Assembly: GCA_027039465.1 (NCBI GenBank)
Contig: JALWEA010000291.1
Span: 1 to 11,415, forward strand
From: Calditrichia bacterium
GTDB lineage: Bacteria; Calditrichota; Calditrichia; Calditrichales; Calditrichaceae
DNA length: 11,415 nt
Direction of reading: 5' to 3'
Shown piece after piece: positions 1 through 6,109 of the stretch. The notes below the pieces were generated by a model. The model made no database searches. It was not told the DNA's origin and saw only the letters and a program-made list of their open reading frames with translations. Each line of letters opens with the position of its first letter. Position 1 is the first letter of the stretch. The position numbers and the translations under genes were made by a program.

Positions 1-2
1 TG

Positions 3-47
3 GAAACTTTGAAAGAGGAAGAAAGTTATTTTTTTGAATTGGAATAG
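3..47 (+). CDS. C-terminal end of an unidentified upstream gene (partial)
   Basis: An open frame entering from the left edge reads a short acidic tail, E-T-L-K-E-E-E-S-Y-F-F-E-L-E, and stops at TAG 45-47. The stop lies inside the upstream arm and loop of a strong terminator-like hairpin (27-77), which is what one expects at the end of a plus-strand gene. Only 14 residues are visible, so no family can be named. The frame could be chance; the hairpin placement is the only support. Confidence 0.4.
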   Translation, partial: ETLKEEESYFFELE

Positions 48-77
48 TCCCAATTCCGAAAAATAATTTTTATTTTT
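27..77 (+). terminator. Intrinsic terminator after the partial upstream gene
   Basis: The arms GAATTGG (36-42) and CCAATTC (50-56) are perfectly complementary around a 7-nt loop. After one T/C mismatch and a T-G wobble the pairing continues through the flanking T-rich (27-33) and A-rich (59-65) arms. The T-rich run 67-77 (five T, A, five T) follows at once. Because the arms carry T-tracts on one side and A-tracts on the other, it could act in both directions, but no minus-strand gene ends here. The upstream stop codon sits inside the structure. Confidence 0.65.
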
Positions 78-121
78 AATATTAGCGCTTGAGAGTTGAA
101 CGGTCAGGCTTGGGAATGCGG

Positions 122-454
122 ATGAAATTGGTCATTTTCGTTTTAAATAAAGAAGAATATTTAAATGAAATCCTTGAAGCCTTTGTGGAGTTGGGGATTT
201 CCGGCGCCACGGTAATTGACACCGTGGGTATGGCGCGTATTTTAGCGCATGATATTCCCATTTTCGCCGGATTTAGAAATTTGTTACAAGAAAGCCGGCC
301 GGGCAATAAAACAATTTTTAGTGCGGTGGATGAGAAAAAAATCCCGTTAATGGTTAAAACCTTGGAACAAATTTTAGGCGATTTGGATGAACCCGGTACC
401 GGCGTCTTTTTCAGCATTCCTTTGGATTTTGTAAAGGGAATTGTTCCGCATTAA
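122..454 (+). CDS. PII-superfamily small protein (P-II-like, divergent T-loop)
   Basis: This 110-aa protein opens MKLVIFVLNKEEYLNEILEA, the beta-alpha pattern that starts PII (GlnB/GlnK) folds. It continues with GISGATVIDTVGMARIL, like the second strand and T-loop entry of PII, and ends with GTGVFFSIPLDFVKGI, which resembles the PII B-loop and last strand (canonical T-G-x-G-K-I-F). The T-loop region lacks the Tyr that is uridylylated in enterobacterial GlnB and instead reads AHDIPIFAGFRNLLQESRPG, so ligand and target probably differ from nitrogen control. PII folds are trimeric cytosolic sensors; that is family knowledge. The start is chosen at ATG 122, preceded by GGGA at 112-115. ATG 116 and TTG 89 are in frame and possible, but add residues without PII similarity. 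It lies 81 nt upstream of the kinase gene on the same strand and may be co-transcribed with it. Confidence 0.72.
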   Translation: MKLVIFVLNKEEYLNEILEAFVELGISGATVIDTVGMARILAHDIPIFAGFRNLLQESRPGNKTIFSAVDEKKIPLMVKTLEQILGDLDEPGTGVFFSIPLDFVKGIVPH

Positions 455-482
455 TCCGTTTGGCTATACACAAATCCTGACA

Positions 483-508
483 GGCTGATTAAAAATTAAA
501 TTTCAGCC
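483..508 (+). promoter_or_regulatory. Hairpin in the leader of the kinase gene
   Basis: GGCTGA (483-488) pairs with TCAGCC (503-508) around an A/T-rich 14-nt loop. No T-run follows, so it does not look like a standard intrinsic terminator for the PII-like gene. It ends 27 nt before the kinase ATG, where no clear Shine-Dalgarno sequence is seen, so it could affect translation or be an operator. This is inference from position only. Confidence 0.3.
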
Positions 509-535
509 GTTCAATAAACAAAGCGTTAAACTTCC

Positions 536-1993
536 ATGGCACAACAACCCGAATACATTGGTACGTACAAAATTCTTGAAAAAATCGGCGAAGGCGGCAT
601 GGCTTATATTTACAAAGCCCTGCAACCTTCCCTTAAACGTACCGTTGTCATCAAAAAACTCAAAGACCCCAATCGCGAAATCATCAAGCGCTTTAAGAAA
701 GAAGCCCTGCTCAGCGCCTCCTTTCACCATCAGAACTTAGTGGCCATTTACGATTTTATTTACACCAATCGCAGTTATTATTTGATTATGGAATATGTGG
801 ACGGGGAAGATCTGCGCACGATTATCGACCATTTATCACCGATTCCGCCTCATATTGCGGCTTTGATTGCGCTTTCCATTGCCCGGGGGCTGGAATACAC
901 ACACGCACACAACATCATCCACCGCGATATCAAACCGTCTAATGTATTGGTCGGGTATGAAGGTAATGTCAAATTGATCGACTTTGGTATTGCCCGCGAT
1001 GACCTTTCCACGCGCTTAACCATTACTGGTATGATAGTGGGCACGCCGGCTTACATGTCTCCCGAACAGGCCAACGGAGATGATCTGACGCCGAAAAGCG
1101 ATTTATTTTCATTGGGCATTTTGCTTTACGAAATGCTGACCGGCGTTAAACCTTTTGAAGGATCCAACCAAAGCGAAGTTATTACCCGTATCATTCGCGG
1201 CCGATACCAGCCCATTCAAAAAGTTAATCCGGCCATTCCCTATCGCTTGCGCCGGATTGTTAAAAAGTGTCTCCAACACTCTCCGAAAAAACGCTACTCC
1301 AGCGCCACCGAATTAATTAATGATTTGGAACGTTTTATACCCTGGCAGGTACGCAATCAGAAAAAACGCATCATTGCCCGCTTTTTAAATGATCTCGATA
1401 AAAACGAACCATCCAGCGTTCAAACGGTTATTCCCGATTTAATAAAACGCTTTTCAAACGCCAAATGGTTAGTCCTGAAAAGTTTGGCGGCAGCAGCCTC
1501 GCTTGCTGCCATGGCGTTATTGTTCGGTTATCTGCAACAAAAGCATATCGGTCACGTGCAAATCACGACCGCCGATTCCAGCGCCTATCGTATCCGCATT
1601 GATCAAAGGAAAACGTTCACCGTTAAAGGCCCGAACATTCTCATGCCTTCTCTCATTCAAGGTACGCACCGCATTACTTTGCAAAATTTGAATAATAATG
1701 CATATTTACAAATGCTGTTCCCCGTTAAACCGGCACGGTTCCTGACCTTGCAATTACCGCGGCAAAGCACAATGCACCGCAGTACATTGCGCATTTACAC
1801 ACGACCGGAATCCGCGCAATTATTTCTGGATCACGATTCGCTCGGTTTTTCGCCTTTTGTGTCCGATTCGGTTGCTCCGGGTCGGCATGAACTGCTGATT
1901 AAAAAGCCGGGCTTCAAAACATTGCGAATCAACATTCGTTGTTATCCCGAGCAATGGCAAAGGTATTTGTTTGTTTTGGAAGAAAAAGATTAA
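536..1993 (+). CDS. Membrane-anchored Ser/Thr protein kinase with extracytoplasmic PEGA domain
   Basis: This 485-aa protein has an N-terminal Hanks-type kinase domain, about residues 10-267. The Gly-rich loop is IGEGGMAYIY (17-26), the ATP-anchoring Lys is K40 in VVIKK, and the helix-C Glu is probably E56. The catalytic loop HRDIKPSN (129-136) has D131, DFG is 149-151, and the activation segment ends VGTPAYMSPEQA (168-179). All catalytic residues are present and it is an RD kinase, so activation-loop phosphorylation is likely (T164 or T170 are candidates). A juxtamembrane stretch (268-310) leads to one transmembrane helix, about 314-332. The C-terminal part is outside the membrane and contains a PEGA-like domain at about 415-463 (PESAQLFLDHDSLGFSPF, then PGRHELLIKKPGF). 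Residues 340-410 may hold a second, degenerate beta repeat. Topology suggests an envelope-sensing kinase; its ligand and substrates are unknown. The upstream neighbour is a PII-like gene; the downstream genes are convergent. ATG 536 fits the kinase start, although no strong ribosome binding site is visible. Confidence 0.93.
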   Translation: MAQQPEYIGTYKILEKIGEGGMAYIYKALQPSLKRTVVIKKLKDPNREIIKRFKKEALLSASFHHQNLVAIYDFIYTNRSYYLIMEYVDGEDLRTIIDHLSPIPPHIAALIALSIARGLEYTHAHNIIHRDIKPSNVLVGYEGNVKLIDFGIARDDLSTRLTITGMIVGTPAYMSPEQANGDDLTPKSDLFSLGILLYEMLTGVKPFEGSNQSEVITRIIRGRYQPIQKVNPAIPYRLRRIVKKCLQHSPKKRYSSATELINDLERFIPWQVRNQKKRIIARFLNDLDKNEPSSVQTVIPDLIKRFSNAKWLVLKSLAAAASLAAMALLFGYLQQKHIGHVQITTADSSAYRIRIDQRKTFTVKGPNILMPSLIQGTHRITLQNLNNNAYLQMLFPVKPARFLTLQLPRQSTMHRSTLRIYTRPESAQLFLDHDSLGFSPFVSDSVAPGRHELLIKKPGFKTLRINIRCYPEQWQRYLFVLEEKD

Positions 1994-2439
1994 ATTCCTG
2001 GTCTCGAAATCTGAGAGTTTATCTCTAACATTTTTGATTGTTGTATTTATTTTCTAACCATCCCCGATACCTCAAAGGGAATTAAGGGCGCAAATTGTTC
2101 TTTTAAATTTCAGATATTTTTGGCTAGAATTTAAATCCGGGAAAATAGTTTGATCCTATTTCCCTGATTAATCAGTTTCGTTCTATTTACAAAAGGTTCA
2201 TTTCCCTAAAATTCCCGAAAGGGAATTACGATAATAACTCACATTTTCAAATGTGGGAACGCATGTCCATTGTTAAAAATTTGTCCCAAACGGGACAAGT
2301 GAAAGTAAATTTTATCGAATTTACATTTTCAGATGTCCTTTCAGGACGGACATACGGTAATAGCCTCTCTATACATTTCAATCCACCGTAATTACTCGGC
2401 AAACAGTTTCCCTTGCACGTCTGCCATCCTGCACAAACT
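1994..2439. other. Convergent intergenic region without a gene
   Basis: Between the kinase stop and the terminator of the minus-strand operon I see no credible coding frame: stops are frequent in all frames and no family motif appears. The left third (to about 2135) is A/T-rich. It contains a weak AGAG/CTCT hairpin (2014-2026) followed by TTTTT at 2031-2035, a poor terminator candidate for the kinase gene, and an 8-bp A/T inverted repeat TTTAAATT/AATTTAAA (2102-2109 with 2128-2135). The middle (2139-2353) is packed with hairpins, listed separately. The stretch 2354-2438 shows only a 5-bp ACGGT/ACCGT inverted repeat (2354-2358, 2385-2389). Confidence 0.7.
2139..2353. repeat. Cluster of six short palindromic hairpins
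   Basis: Six stem-loops follow one another. (1) GGGAAAATAG 2139-2148 with CTATTTCCC 2156-2164, one bulged A. (2) AATTCCC 2210-2216 with GGGAATT 2221-2227, GAAA loop. (3) CACATT 2240-2245 with AATGTG 2250-2255, TTCA loop. (4) TTGTCCC 2281-2287 with GGGACAA 2292-2298, AAAC loop. (5) GTAAATT 2305-2311 with AATTTAC 2318-2324. (6) GTCCT 2335-2339 with AGGAC 2343-2347, or alternatively ATGTCC 2333-2338 with GGACAT 2348-2353. The motif ACATTTTCARATGT occurs twice, at 2241-2254 and 2323-2336, and ATGTCC occurs at 2263 and 2333. None of the stems is followed by a good T-run on either strand, so they are not simple terminators. A REP-like dispersed repeat or a structured RNA are both possible. Confidence 0.55.
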
Positions 2440-2462
2440 AAAAAACGGCGCGAAGGCCGTTT
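2440..2462 (-). terminator. Intrinsic terminator of the minus-strand redox operon
   Basis: Read on the minus strand, the stem AAACGGC/GCCGTTT (2462-2456 with 2449-2443) encloses the loop CTTCGC and runs directly into a six-T run (2445-2440). It begins 10 nt after the stop codon of the ferritin-like gene. The stem is GC-rich at its centre with a TTCG-containing loop, a standard Rho-independent terminator. On the plus strand no T-run follows within a few bases, so it should act mainly on the minus-strand operon. Confidence 0.85.
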
Positions 2463-2472
2463 GCAAATTTTC

Positions 2473-2946
2473 TTAATTTTCCGTCAGAACATCTTCATCA
2501 AACATCTGTTCCAAACGTTGCTTGTGTTTGGATTCTTCCAGAGCCAACTTATCGAACAGCTCTTTCATCGTTTGGTCACTACTGCGACCCGATAAATATT
2601 TGTACAATTCCTGCGCGCCGATTTCCCGTTGGATGGCCACCTGTAAAGCTTCCTGATACGTCATCGTCTCATCCGGATTGGTTTGCACAAAATAATCACC
2701 GATTTTCAAATCGATCACTTCTCCCGCCTTGGTCGTAAAAGTACCGCCGGCTTTGACTTTCAGAATCAAATCCTTGTGCTTTTGTTCTTCACCGGCAAAT
2801 TCTTTCAGCACTTCTTTAATGCCGCTGTTTTTAACTTTGTCCGCCCATTCCAAATAGAAATCCCGCGCTTCTTCTTCCTTGGAAACGGCAAAATCCAACA
2901 CTTCATTTATGGATGAAAAATGCAAATTGTTTAACGACTCACTCAT
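2473..2946 (-). CDS. Ferritin-like diiron protein, rubrerythrin type without rubredoxin domain
   Basis: This 157-aa protein is predicted to be a four-helix bundle with two iron-binding half-motifs: E24 in KEEEARDFY (23-31) with EEQKH (53-57, ligands E54 and H57), and E108 in REIGAQELY (107-115) with EESKH (137-141, ligands E138 and H141). This E...ExxH...E...ExxH arrangement is that of rubrerythrins and related peroxide-reducing or iron-handling proteins. The C-terminal rubredoxin domain of classical rubrerythrin (two CxxC motifs) is absent; there is no cysteine in the protein at all. A partner would have to supply electrons. The ATG at 2946 has a strong AAGGAAG ribosome binding site (within 2952-2960). 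It is the last gene of the operon, 86 nt after the ferredoxin-oxidoreductase fusion gene and just before the terminator. A role in protecting the Fe-S-rich complex from peroxide or oxygen is plausible but inferred. Confidence 0.85.
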   Translation of the reverse strand: MSESLNNLHFSSINEVLDFAVSKEEEARDFYLEWADKVKNSGIKEVLKEFAGEEQKHKDLILKVKAGGTFTTKAGEVIDLKIGDYFVQTNPDETMTYQEALQVAIQREIGAQELYKYLSGRSSDQTMKELFDKLALEESKHKQRLEQMFDEDVLTEN

Positions 2947-3032
2947 ATTTACTTCCTTTCATAAGGGAATTGCCCGCAACTTCGCCAATTTAAATGTCTT
3001 TTTAGAATTCAATGCGAGCGGGGTCCGCAGCC

Positions 3033-4832
3033 TTATTTCGTTTCCGCGTGATTTTTACCCTGCTTGCTGATATACTTGTCGATGAAATAGGCCGCCTTTT
3101 TACCGTCGGCAATGGCATGGATCGCGTCATCCGGTCCCAATTCACAGTCACCACCGGCAAAGATGCCATGCACATTGGTTTGCAACGTATCGGGGTCGAC
3201 TTCAAACGTGCCCCAGCGCGTAGCCTTGACATCTGCCTGTTCGGCCATGCTGCTGTCAACTTTTTGTCCGATGGCCATAATAACCGTATCCACTTCCACC
3301 GTAAATTCGGAGCCTTCGATGGGAATCGGACGGCGGCGTCCGGTGGCATCCGGCTCACCCAACTGCATGCGGATGCATTGAACTTTTAATTTGTCGCCTT
3401 CTTTGGTAATCTTGGTCGGCGCGGTTAAAAATTCAAATTTAACGCCTTCTTCCTTGGCCTCTTCAATCTCTTCGTCATTGGCAGGCATTTCGGCTTCGGT
3501 ACGACGATAAAAGACAAAGACCTCTTTGGCGCCCAAGCGAACGGAAGACCGGCAAACATCCATGGCTGTGTTACCGCCGCCGACCACCATAACGCGTTCG
3601 CCCAAATTCGGACGCTTGCCTTCGGCGATTTGATCCAAAAATTCCAACCCGACCAAAACTCCGGGCGTGTCAATGCCTTCGATGGGCATTTGCGTACCGA
3701 TTTGTGCGCCTACCGAAATAAACAACGCATCATGTTTGTCTTTTAATTCCCGCAGACTAATATCTTTACCGACTTTCACATTGTATTGCACTTCAACGCC
3801 GGTATCGAGAATGGTTTGAATTTCGCGATCCAAAATTTCTTTGGGCAAACGATATTGCGGAATTCCGTAACGCAGCATGCCGCCCAATTTGTCATGTTGC
3901 TCGTAAACCGTTACTTTGTAACCGTAGTTGCGCAAATAAAAAGCTGCGGTCAAACCGGCCGGGCCGCCGCCGATGATGCCCACGGTACCGTCTTTTTCCG
4001 GTAAGGGCTTGCCGATACCCAAAATCTCATTACGCCGATCCGCTGTCTGATCGGTGATGTAACGTTTCAACCAGCGAATGGCAATGGGATCGCCGTTGTG
4101 TCCCAAAGCGCACACATCCTGGCAATGCGCCGTACAAACACGTCCGCAGGACTCGGAAAAAGGATTGGTATCGTACAAAATCTTTAATCCGTCTTCCAGA
4201 CGATTTTCCCGGATGGCTTTAATGTATTCGGGAATGTCCATGTGCGTGGGACAGGCGTCAATACAAATCCCGCATTCCAAACAGCGTGAGGCCTCTTCCG
4301 TGGCCATGATCACTTCATAACCGTAGGCCATTTCGTCGAATGTATTCTTGCGAACTTCCGGCTCCATCACCGGCATGGGCGTTAGCTTGGGATCCAATAA
4401 CCAGGCCTCATCCGTACGCCGATAACCTTTATCGTCGTCTTTCCACTCTTTTTCGTCAACACCCGGTTTAAAGACCCATTCTTCCGGATCGGGTGTTACC
4501 CAAATATAATCGTTGGACATGCCCAACGATCCGGTCGGACACACATCCACGCACAATGCGCACCAGCAGCAACGGCCGTAATCGATTTGCGGTCGCAAGC
4601 CGCTGTCGCCCTTTTTGGTGTGAATAAAATCCACCGGCACCATATCAATGGCTTCATTCTGGCAAATTTCTTCGCAGGTACCGCAACCGATACATTTTTC
4701 GATGTCATTAACATGAAAGCCTCTGTAACGATCGGCTCCTTCCCGTTCTTCAATCGGTTTTTTAATGGTGTACGGCTTTTCCAGCGTGCGTTTCCAGGCA
4801 TAGAACGGAGAAAGTATATCTTTTAAACTCAT
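3033..4832 (-). CDS. NuoI-like ferredoxin fused to GltD/NfnB-type FAD-NAD(P)H oxidoreductase
   Basis: This 599-aa protein has three parts. Residues 1-105 resemble NuoI/MbxN: two ferredoxin [4Fe-4S] motifs with C47, C50, C53, C57 and C88, C91, C94, C98. Residues about 175-265 are the N-terminal Fe-S domain of GltD/dihydropyrimidine-dehydrogenase-type proteins, with C184, C187, C190, C194 and C229, C233, C237, C241 in NPFSESCGRVC. Residues about 282-590 are the flavoprotein: FAD site GxGxxG at 288-293, NAD(P)H site VVGGGNTAMD (416-425) followed by FYRRTEAEMP (441-450), whose Arg pair suggests NADPH preference, and a second FAD motif FAGGDCELGPDDA (558-570). Normally NuoI and GltD-like proteins are separate. 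Here the electron-input protein and the peripheral ferredoxin subunit are one chain, which would replace NuoEFG. The ATG at 4832 has an AAGGG ribosome binding site. It lies 47 nt after the NuoD-like gene. The direction of electron flow cannot be read from sequence. Confidence 0.93.
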   Translation of the reverse strand: MSLKDILSPFYAWKRTLEKPYTIKKPIEEREGADRYRGFHVNDIEKCIGCGTCEEICQNEAIDMVPVDFIHTKKGDSGLRPQIDYGRCCWCALCVDVCPTGSLGMSNDYIWVTPDPEEWVFKPGVDEKEWKDDDKGYRRTDEAWLLDPKLTPMPVMEPEVRKNTFDEMAYGYEVIMATEEASRCLECGICIDACPTHMDIPEYIKAIRENRLEDGLKILYDTNPFSESCGRVCTAHCQDVCALGHNGDPIAIRWLKRYITDQTADRRNEILGIGKPLPEKDGTVGIIGGGPAGLTAAFYLRNYGYKVTVYEQHDKLGGMLRYGIPQYRLPKEILDREIQTILDTGVEVQYNVKVGKDISLRELKDKHDALFISVGAQIGTQMPIEGIDTPGVLVGLEFLDQIAEGKRPNLGERVMVVGGGNTAMDVCRSSVRLGAKEVFVFYRRTEAEMPANDEEIEEAKEEGVKFEFLTAPTKITKEGDKLKVQCIRMQLGEPDATGRRRPIPIEGSEFTVEVDTVIMAIGQKVDSSMAEQADVKATRWGTFEVDPDTLQTNVHGIFAGGDCELGPDDAIHAIADGKKAAYFIDKYISKQGKNHAETK

Positions 4833-4879
4833 GGTAATTCCCTTTGTTACCTCGTCGTTTTCATTGCTTTAATTTCTTC

Positions 4880-6109
4880 TTAACGTTCGATTTCAGGCGG
4901 ACAGGTTTGCAGCGAGGGCATCAAACCGGCCATATCCGCAATGCTGTTGCCCACGGCCAAACGTTCCAATACGGCCATGGCGTGGGTGTAACTGGCGCCG
5001 CGCACGTGAACGCGCCGTGGATATTCCGAACCGTCCGAAACCATGTAATAGCCCATTTCACCGCGTCCCGATTCGGCACGAACGTACGTTTCGCCAGCCG
5101 GAATCTTCCAATGCAAAACATTGGGCAACTTGGCACGTACCGGCCCGTCGGGAATGCGTTCCAAAATCTGGCGAATCAGACGAATGGAATTAAGGATTTC
5201 TTCCTTACGCAAAGTCGTGCGTTCGTAAACATCGGAAGCGCTGCCCAGGATTTTGTGGAAATCCAACTGATCATAAATCAGATACGGATTGTCTTTGCGA
5301 ACGTCAATGGGCACGCCCGCCGCACGAGCCGTGGTTCCGGTAATGCCGTAAGGTTCAATCCATTCCGGCGGAATGTAACCCAGGCCCTTGGCGCGCGCTT
5401 TAAATACCGCATTATTAAACATGACCTTCTCAATATCCGAAATCAGTTTTTCCAGCTTATTCATTACAAACTTAACATGTTCTTCGAATCCTTCGGGGAA
5501 ATCCTGACGAACGCCGCCGGGAATGATGTACATGTGGTAAACGCGGCCGCCGGTCAGTTCTTCGAACAAATCCAAAATGTAATCACGATGCGCCACGCCC
5601 CATTGGCCGATAGGCACCAAACCGAAGGCACCGGCTTGCCCGCCAAGGCCCATGGTTAACGAAGCCGCACGAACCATTTCCAGCACCAATGTACGGATCC
5701 AAGCCGCCCGCTCGGGAATTTCGATACCGGCCAACTCTTCTATACCGGCCGCTAACAGATATTCATTGGTATCCGGCTCCGGCACGCAAATACGGCACAC
5801 GATGGGAAAGCACTGAATGTACTTGCGACGTTCCATGAGTTTTTCGAAGCCACGATGCAGATAGCCCACATGCGTTTTTGCTTCCACGATAACGTCGCCT
5901 TCCAATGTCAATTCCACGGACATATTGCCCGTAACGCCCGGATGCTGCGGCCCGTGCCAAATTTTAACGTACTTGCCTGAATTCAAATCGAATTCCTTTT
6001 GCTGAGCCCAAACCGGTTGCCACGGATCCAAATCCGTTTGAATGGCAGGCCAGCTTTCTTCGGATTTATTTTTTATCGCGATTGTCTCGGACAACTCTTT
6101 TGATTTCAT
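4880..6109 (-). CDS. nuoD: NuoD / group 4 hydrogenase large-subunit-like protein
   Basis: This 409-aa protein is the catalytic-type 49-kDa subunit of complex I and related complexes. Family signatures are WHGPQHPG (51-58), HVGYLHRGFEKLMERRKYIQ (80-99), the segment VCRICVPEPDTNEYLLA (104-120) and ERAAWIRTLVLEMVRAASL (133-151). C105xxC108 matches the first NiFe-binding CxxC of group 4 hydrogenases. The C-terminus QTCPPEIER aligns with the hydrogenase end DPCxxCTER, giving C403 but Glu406 in place of the last Cys: three of four cysteines are kept. The Tyr of the quinone pocket in complex I (RxYxQ) is present as Y97, whereas the second His of the GPQHPSTHG motif is Thr60. There is no C-terminal extension for protease maturation. 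The start at 6109 overlaps the NuoC-like gene by 44 nt and has its own good ribosome binding site, so the overlap is real. The substrate could be a quinone, sulfur compounds (as in MBX) or something else. Confidence 0.93.
   Translation of the reverse strand: MKSKELSETIAIKNKSEESWPAIQTDLDPWQPVWAQQKEFDLNSGKYVKIWHGPQHPGVTGNMSVELTLEGDVIVEAKTHVGYLHRGFEKLMERRKYIQCFPIVCRICVPEPDTNEYLLAAGIEELAGIEIPERAAWIRTLVLEMVRAASLTMGLGGQAGAFGLVPIGQWGVAHRDYILDLFEELTGGRVYHMYIIPGGVRQDFPEGFEEHVKFVMNKLEKLISDIEKVMFNNAVFKARAKGLGYIPPEWIEPYGITGTTARAAGVPIDVRKDNPYLIYDQLDFHKILGSASDVYERTTLRKEEILNSIRLIRQILERIPDGPVRAKLPNVLHWKIPAGETYVRAESGRGEMGYYMVSDGSEYPRRVHVRGASYTHAMAVLERLAVGNSIADMAGLMPSLQTCPPEIER

Noticed and set aside
89..121. 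TTG start for the PII-like gene
   Set aside because: The extra N-terminal residues do not match the PII fold, which starts at MKLVIFVLN; the ATG at 122 has GGGA at suitable distance.
2014..2035. Terminator of the kinase gene
   Set aside because: Only a 4-bp AGAG/CTCT stem precedes the T-run; too weak to call with confidence.
2139..2353. CRISPR array
   Set aside because: The hairpins differ in sequence and spacing, and there is no repeated 25-40 nt unit with regular spacers.
2413..2595. 60-aa plus-strand open frame over the terminator and ferritin-like gene end
   Set aside because: It overlaps the terminator hairpin and the antisense of a clear diiron protein; no family resemblance.
3012..3389. 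125-aa plus-strand open frame, with other frames opposite the oxidoreductase gene
   Set aside because: Antisense shadows of the FAD/NAD(P)H domain gene, without motifs of their own.
3033..4832. Glutamate synthase small subunit (GltD)
   Set aside because: The C-terminal part is of that family, but the NuoI-like N-terminus and the complex-I-like operon context argue against a role in glutamate synthesis; no gltB is present in the window.
4844..5659. 271-aa plus-strand open frame
   Set aside because: It lies antisense to the well-supported NuoD-like gene, has no recognisable domain or ribosome binding site, and its length is explained by codon bias of the opposite strand.
4880..6109. A fully canonical NiFe hydrogenase large subunit
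   Set aside because: The last of the four NiFe ligand cysteines is Glu406 and the small subunit lacks the CxGC motif, so standard hydrogenase activity is not supported.
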